In this document: piece after piece, positions 57,716 through 64,000 of the stretch
Position numbering within the stretch: the first letter of the stretch is position 1
How the letters are laid out: each line of letters opens with the position of its first letter
DNA from: Hypomesus transpacificus
Lineage: Eukaryota > Chordata > Actinopteri > Osmeriformes > Osmeridae
Direction: 5' to 3'
Length of the DNA stretch: 64,000 bases
Assembly: GCF_021917145.1 (NCBI RefSeq)
Contig: NC_061071.1
Span: 7,024,080 to 7,088,079, forward strand
Made by a program: the position numbers and the translations under genes
Notes under the pieces: generated by a model
Told to the model about the DNA's origin: nothing
Databases searched by the model: none
What the model saw: the letters and a program-made list of their open reading frames with translations, nothing else

Positions 57716-59347
57716 TTAGAACCATCTCGGTAGTGGAAGCTGGACCCCTTTCCTCTGGCCCACTGGCCCTCTGGCTTTGGTGTTCATGTAGTAGTTGTGG
57801 GACAACTCCACTCTCTTCAGTTTGAGCTGCTGGTCAAACACAAACAGATCAAAAATGGAGAAGCAAGCTGGAGCTTCCAGGCAGAGTTTTGAAATCAGTT
57901 GAAGTCAATGGTAATTGGTGATGTTCGAATTATAGAGTTCTGTTCAAGTGTTTTGACAACAAAATCTTGATTAGATGTGAGTAGATATTGTAATATATCA
58001 ATAAAAAAAATTGTGAGATAGATTGATATCGTAAACTCAATGTAAAAGTGGAGTTTATGGAATAGTTAATTTCATGCGAAATGAATACGCTTAAAGTGCT
58101 TGCTTCCTTCTTTGTGAGAACATCGCCATGTCACTCACCCAGATGACAAAGCTGGTGATCGTGACAACCACCCCAAAGGTGATGGCAATTGCCAGTAGTA
58201 CTGCCAGTATCCACCACTTTTGGGAGCATGCTTCTTGTGGTATTGGAACAGAGACTGAAGTCCTTTCACTGGCCACAACCTTCTCACAAGGATATTCTGT
58301 GGATCAACAAGTCAGAGAGGTGCATTATGAACCTATCACAGGTCAACATAGGATTAGAACAGTATATTGTAGCAAACTGTGTGTGTTGTGCTAAGTACGA
58401 GGGGAGTGTGTTTTACCTTCCACAAGTAGCAGGGTCTTGGGTGCATCCTGTACTTTGCCACCGGGAGGAGGGAACGATATCCAGGCCTCACATGTGTACA
58501 GCCCTGTTTGCTCTTTCTGTACTCTGGAGATGTGAAAACTGACTGTGTGGTCTTGTTCGTTCACCCACAGCGCCAGGCTATCCTGAACATGAATCACCCT
58601 CTCCCCGGTACTGTTCTCTATTAAAATACGAGAACTGTCAACCTTGGCCTTGCCCATGGAGAGGCGAAAGGTCATTTCTTTTGCCGTCATATTAGGACAG
58701 CGCACAGACACGTTGCTGTTGAGGGCCACTCGAATCATCGGGAAATTTTCTGTGGTGAAAAGGTCAAGGTGGTCAATGCTACAAACTGCTTCCTGACCTG
58801 CTATATAAACATCAATGTTAATGACCCTCAATTCTTAAATACTTTTTTCTAGTTTCATTTAAAATAATAAAGCGCATATTCTGCGCACACAGGATATGAT
58901 TCCTGTCAGCCTGAACACAATACACCCACACACAAAACCATGTATAAGCAACACCTGAAGTTTCAAAGGTAAAGGAAACTCACAATTGTGTGAAATAGAA
59001 AGCGTGAATCACTCAAGTGTCAGAAACTCCATCCATATCACACTGCCACCCTGCCACCCTTTCTGTCCTATTTAATCTGAACATTCTGATCTCAGAGTAC
59101 AATGCAAGTATGAACATTACATTCAATCGACATCAACTACAATTGTGAAAACTTTGGAAGACAGACAGAATCAATTATTCCCCTCTCTGACTTTGGGTTT
59201 GTGTATATGGTTAACTAGACCTTTCAGAAAAGTCAGGATGTATTTAACTAACAAGCACTTACCATCGCATTCTTGGGGTGAACGTGCGCCAGCCACACCT
59301 GGGAAGCGGAGGGTCAGGAGAATTGATAACACCATGAAACCAGTCAT
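57716..59347 (-). CDS. cd28: CD28-family costimulatory receptor
   Basis: CD28 is a T-cell surface receptor that binds B7 ligands and costimulates. Four exons in transcript order (59347-59263, 58797-58417, 58296-58139, 57829-57716) close in phase and give 245 residues: signal peptide (1 to about 20), one IgV domain with canonical cysteines C62 and C131 (LYTCEAW), ligand-loop FPPPGG (137-142) where mammals have MYPPPY, stalk cysteine C159 for likely dimerisation, a transmembrane helix (about 184-208) and a 37-residue tail. The tail has YYMNTKARGP, matching DYMNMTPRRP of mammalian CD28, so CD28 is preferred over CTLA4 or ICOS. N-glycosylation sequons: N57, N64 and N90. The second IgV disulfide of mammalian CD28 is not visible. 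Mammalian CD28 lies on the same chromosome arm as NRP2 and FASTKD2. Family placement is firm, orthology less so. Confidence 0.8.
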
Positions 59348-59449
59348 CACGATCCGTTTTGATTTGTTTTGTTCTTAAAGTGAGGAATCCCAAATTCTCT
59401 CATCAAGAAGAAACTGTTAATTCTAAATGACGGGCTGGCTGACATACAA

Positions 59450-59466
59450 CTCAAGCTATATAAAGC
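59450..59466 (-). promoter_or_regulatory. Possible TATA box of the CD28-like gene
   Basis: On the minus strand the sequence reads CTTTATATAGC about 110 bases upstream of the predicted start codon. The distance is compatible with a short 5' UTR. This is a motif match only. Confidence 0.3.
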
Positions 59467-59779
59467 TGTCCACAACTGTTTAGATCTCAGGAGAAGAGTG
59501 CGCTAAAGAATGAACTGTACAGTCAGCACTGTCTACTGTCACCCGCTACCAGACTCAACAGAATAAGTAACACCCACATCACAAAGGACCTCCTCTTGGG
59601 GAAAACATCCACATCCTTCAGCAATAGTAATTATGCTTTCTCAAGAAGTTTCCGCTGTCTACCTGATGGCAAAAGATTTCTCACATATATCATCATTTTC
59701 CACTCAGTTTCCATATTTTGAATTTGCCCCTGTATACCTTTGGGATGGATTCTAATGCCATGTGTTTCCTTCAGAGGAG

Positions 59780-59891
59780 AGTGGACACCACTCCTGTATT
59801 GAAGTGGGGACAAACTCCATATAAATGCTCATAATTCTGGAATGAAAAGTTTGATATGCAGGTGTCCATGTCGTTTTGGCCATAAAGTGTA
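59780..59891 (+). mobile_element. DNA transposon / MITE terminal fragment
   Basis: The stretch with ACTCCATATAAATGCTCATA and then CAGGTGTCCATGTC and TTTTGGCCATAAAGTGTA resembles the terminal part of a very common fish DNA transposon whose end reads roughly CTTTTGGCCATATAGTGTA. The matching opposite end was not found nearby, so it is likely a 5'-truncated or diverged copy. The family is not assigned firmly. Confidence 0.4.
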
Positions 59892-62800
59892 GTTATGCAA
59901 AGGGTCTGTTTGCACTAGCTCTGGTCTGGATGGAAAAATACAAATAAATCATAGTGGCTGTGGTGATGAAATGGGGTGAACATATTTGTCTTCAACTGTG
60001 GATGTTTGAGACGTGTCATGTTTTGGAACATTCAGGATGTGCAGCTACCTTTAATAGGATGCAACTCTGCAGAGCATAGTGCAAAAAGGCAATTGGTTGG
60101 TGGTTTAGGGTTTGTACCGTCTGTGTGGAATGAGCATACAAGAGTGCATGCGTGCATATGCGCGTGTCTGTCTGTGTGTCTTTGTGAATAGGAGTGTATG
60201 TGCGCATGTGAACGTAAGTGTGTGTCGACAGGAAGTCTCTACACACGTCAGTTTCTTCTGGCTGTACTGATTACTAATACACTAACAAGAGCTAGGATTA
60301 TTATACACGACCACTTATCTGACATGTTTTGACAGATTATGTCCCATTACATACCTATATGTACCTAACAGTAGGCTGGCCACCCATTACAACCACCAAC
60401 CTTGTGGTCTGTGGTATCAAGGTGATCTCATGGTACTTGTGCAGTCAAAAACCTTTAATCATCAGAATTGAATATTATACGTCACAGTAATGTTCACTGT
60501 TTCCTGTTGGCATTATTCATCTCTTTGTGTGGTTTTACTGAACTTTCCGCTTAACAGTTTGATAATGCAAAATAAAATCTTTTTTAAAGAAAAAAAAACG
60601 TTTTTATTGTACTTTGAAATGCATACAGCCAGTGCATCATAATCCAAGAAAAGATGTACAAAAGGCTTATATTCAGTGATCAGACATTTCTTTGTGTTTC
60701 TGACAGTCTCCAAATAGTAGCCATTTCAATTAAGAAATGTGATGAAAGTCTATTCTAATTTACAATTTTTTGTGGCCGATCTGGATTACTTAATAAACTA
60801 TATATAGTCGGTTGTGCATTTCTGTTATGGTTTTCTGTTCTGTTTTACTTGATGAATATGTATCGATTTAAAGCCAATCATTTACAAATAAACCCTTTAT
60901 CTGCAACAGAGATATTAGTAATAATAATATAATAATTCCCCATCTAAATGAAGATTCTATCGTTTATAGAATGTAATCATTTATTAGTGAGACTCTGTGT
61001 TTATAGGTGCTATGGAAGAGGAAGATGACATCCCTACATGAAATATTGGTATCTACTTTCTTTAACTCTGATAGTAACTTCAACAATATACGTATGTAGA
61101 AAGAGATTCAGTGGATTGGGCTGTGATTTTCTCTAGGGCTCAGGTGCAGATGATAAACATCCACCTGAGATTGAAAAATGTTGCAGTAAAATTGCATTGT
61201 GAAATATCAACCATGCTAAATTTCTAATTTTACCCCAAACCAGTGTTGAATCTTGATACGTCGTACCATTGTCTCTGGGAATCCAAAAGATCTCCAATTC
61301 AGCAGTGTGGTATATATCTGGGATAACCTCTACACCAGTATCACTTGCCCCTCAACATGGAATCCTCAGTCTTTACTATGACAAGCTGGATGTCAATTGC
61401 TCCTCACTAGAAATGTCAGTTTCCCCTCCCTTGGTTAAAATAATGAACCTCATCCCTAACTTCTAAACAGTGTACTTATGTTAAAAAAAGAAAGCTCTGG
61501 AATCTGTTGAATTTTTATCAAGCCGTGAAGTAGAATTACTGGACCTATAAATGTGTTACTAGTATTTGTACTTTTCCTATATTTCACAGGCTAGTTGAAG
61601 TGCAATCAGTATTGTTTTGGCTAGCATTATTGTAAATATATTATAAACGGTACTTACATACACTTTTAATAGACTTTGTCCTATGTCTTATTTGAAGCCC
61701 ATAAAAACGTGAAAATGCTTCAAACAAACTGCTTTCTCAAGGACCATGCTGAGGCGACAAAAACATTTAGGATAAAACAACACGCTATAGTAGCATTTGC
61801 CCACTAGATGGCACAACTAGCACGGCAAGACATGAACCCTACCCTCAAGTGTGATTTCAAAATGTGGTCTGTAATAATTCATAAATTCCACTAAACCAGT
61901 TGGACTTTTGTATTACGTAGTTTTGTAGGGATAAAGTCGAAAGTATATTTGAATCCATGGAGCCAACACTTAATCACACAAAAAGTTGTAGCAAATCAGC
62001 AATATGCAGCAAAAAAATGTTTTATTAAAGTTTTGCTGGCCATATGGGGATAACGCGTTATCTCATGCACTAATACCTGCCTGTGGCCTGTCTATTAGTG
62101 CATGCCCGTCTGGCTGGTAGGATAGTGTTTTCTGATTGGATAGCTGAGACCAAATTCTGGGCTGGACAGGAAACGGAGACGCGTAGCGTGCAGTGGCTCA
62201 CTCAACAATCCTGGGAGAAAAGAATGGGAAGAGAATGGGAATGGGAATTTCAATGTACAAAGTATAGTGTTAACTAAGTACACAGGCAAGGCGGCGAGCT
62301 CAGGATAAATACCATGAAGACAGTGGACAATACAGTTGTTCAGATTGAATATTAATACATGTGCTTTATTGTTTGATATTCCAAATCCGCGATATTCAGT
62401 AACCTTCCACTGGAAAACAGGAGGAGCCGCGTTGATTCCCATTTGGCTGTAAGTAGACTTTAAATTTATCTCTTACTCGAATTGACCAGATTTACTTTTG
62501 TTTTGCCTTTTGAAACTGATTACGGAGATAACTACTGCATGTCTTCTCTTTGCAAACATGTGTCACAGAATATGTGAATCTCCAGCATATGTGGTTATGG
62601 CCAGTGTCCCCGCGGGTAAAAGAGATAGGTCGGATTGCTATATCGGCTAGCAATGCTCTTGAAAATAAATGACCAAATGATCCTAGTTGTAAATAATCTC
62701 CCTCTTCAATGTTACAGGTATTTTGTCCAAAGGCAATGGAAATATAGTCGCCTTGAAAATACCGACAAAAGCTTTGCCTCTATGCGGCCATTGGAACACT

Positions 62801-64000
62801 CCTTTTATTGGGAGAAAGGGTGTGAAGCGACGGGCTGACTCGAGACACTATCCATGTTTACCTTTGTAACCCTTATTTTATTCGCTTATAGCTCCGTACA
62901 GTATGGTAATTGCTGCACCCTACCTTCAGCCTATTGTGTCAACCCGTGTTTATTATATTTAAGGCTAGCACAGATGCTGATGTTTGTGACTGTCAGTAAT
63001 GAAAATTGTATAGCCTACATTTGGCAAATAACTTTGATCGCGTTACAATATAAGGGTTTCTTCATTTGAAAAAGTCAGAAGGACAAATGTTAGGCTCCTA
63101 GTAGTAAGCTAAAGAACAAATCTTCAGTCCACACCCTAATTTCAGGCAGTGGGGTACTGCATCCCAATGATCGATGCATTATGTCAGAAATATAAGTCGA
63201 GGAAATGTAACAATTGCATTCTTAAATGTTCTCATATTTACAGGAACAAATACGCACATATTGGATAAAACGCTAGTTTTTAACTACCTGCCTGATTGCT
63301 ACGGTGAGCTACTTTTGTATCCACTGCCAGGCAGCTAGCTCTCTTTGTTGGATGACGTAGGGCGCAGATTGGCTACTGTAGTTAATTTGACCACTGGCTA
63401 TCTCGCACTCTTAAGCAGAGGCTACGCTGCCTCGAGCCAATAAAGAAACAAAGCAACGGCCGGTTGCCACTCGGGGCTACGTCTGTTGAATGAGGATGCT
63501 GTTATCTCTTGTAAGAGGTTTAAAATCGGATGCTCAGAACAAGCTCAGTGGCAGAGTTGTGGTTTAATGCATAATCCATTTACACCCAGCCTCTTACAGG
63601 CAGAGCAGGGTGGACACTGCTGCTTTCAGATACTGTGCTTCTGGCATACAAAGGCCCATCACAGTTCACAGAAAAACATACAGAAGTGTGCAGCCTTGAC
63701 TGGGGTTCACTCCCAGTTCCAGACACACAGACATTAACACTGTAAAGTTAATGACCCTTCATTGACCGTGGAGTTCAAAGGTCACCCGTAGAGGAACGAA
63801 ACAGCTATGCCCACTGTCTGTGCCATATGGCCCCAGGCTCTCGCCAGGCAAACATGTGCTGCCTGTACGTTATTTGTTCTGTCAGGGCTGAGCAAAAAAA
63901 GAGGTTTTTGATGGCATTCTCCTTCAAAGGCAGAGCAGTTGTCCCCAGTGTGTTTTGCGTTTGGCAGTTTTCTGAAAGGCTCGCAAGTGTGATGCTGATA
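59892..64000. other. Spacer with no supported gene
   Basis: AT-rich sequence with short, unrecognised open frames. CpG content rises around 62160-62460 and 63300-63480. The second patch has two CCAAT boxes (inverted near 63368, direct near 63437) and a TGACGT near 63354, so it could be the promoter of a gene outside or beyond the window. No splice-bounded coding exon was found. Confidence 0.5.

Noticed and set aside
62083-63069. Short open frames (64-115 codons) near the right end
   Set aside because: AT-rich, overlapping on both strands, no known domain and no convincing splice boundaries.

Overview
The window is nuclear DNA from a ray-finned (teleost-like) fish. Every gene I recognise is a vertebrate gene broken into short exons with GT-AG introns. 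The spacers are packed with CA/GT, GA and poly-C microsatellites, tRNA-derived SINE sequence and palindromic MITEs typical of fish. I found no bacterial, plasmid or CRISPR content and no recognisable retrovirus or LTR element. The species cannot be fixed from sequence alone.

Layout: positions 454-16515 (+) hold the 3' two thirds of a neuropilin-2 gene (second F5/8C domain, MAM domain, two alternative membrane/tail ends); its 5' part lies outside the window. About 8.5 kb of repeat-rich spacer follows. Then come four tightly spaced plus-strand genes: abcb6 (27440-33108), cnppd1 (34589-37219), prkag3 (39305-41804) and retreg2 (42535-46353). After another spacer, mdh1b (minus, 49830-52175) and fastkd2 (plus, 53029-56441) share a head-to-head promoter region of about 850 bp. 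A CD28-like immune receptor gene (minus, 57716-59347) converges on fastkd2. From 59348 to 64000 I see no supported gene, only a DNA-transposon fragment and a possible promoter-like patch.

The order mixes two human chromosome 2 neighbourhoods recalled from general knowledge: NRP2/MDH1B/FASTKD2/CD28 (2q33) and ABCB6/CNPPD1/PRKAG3/RETREG2 (2q35). That is what a rearranged vertebrate synteny block would look like. The genes do not form a pathway: they cover axon/vascular guidance, porphyrin/ABC transport, a cyclin-like protein, AMPK energy sensing, ER-phagy, a pseudo-malate dehydrogenase, mitochondrial RNA handling and T-cell costimulation.

I worked out exon structures by hand from reading frame, splice consensus and remembered human proteins. 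Intron phases close correctly in all seven complete models. The points most worth a second look are a prkag3 exon whose 3' splice site has a GT repeat plus a perfect G-quadruplex motif instead of a pyrimidine tract; a probable GC-AG intron in fastkd2; the degenerate active site and glutaredoxin-like N-terminus of mdh1b; a CD28-like receptor with YMNT in place of YMNM; conserved alternative nrp2 tails; and two hairpin-forming repeats. I did not find an undescribed multi-gene system.
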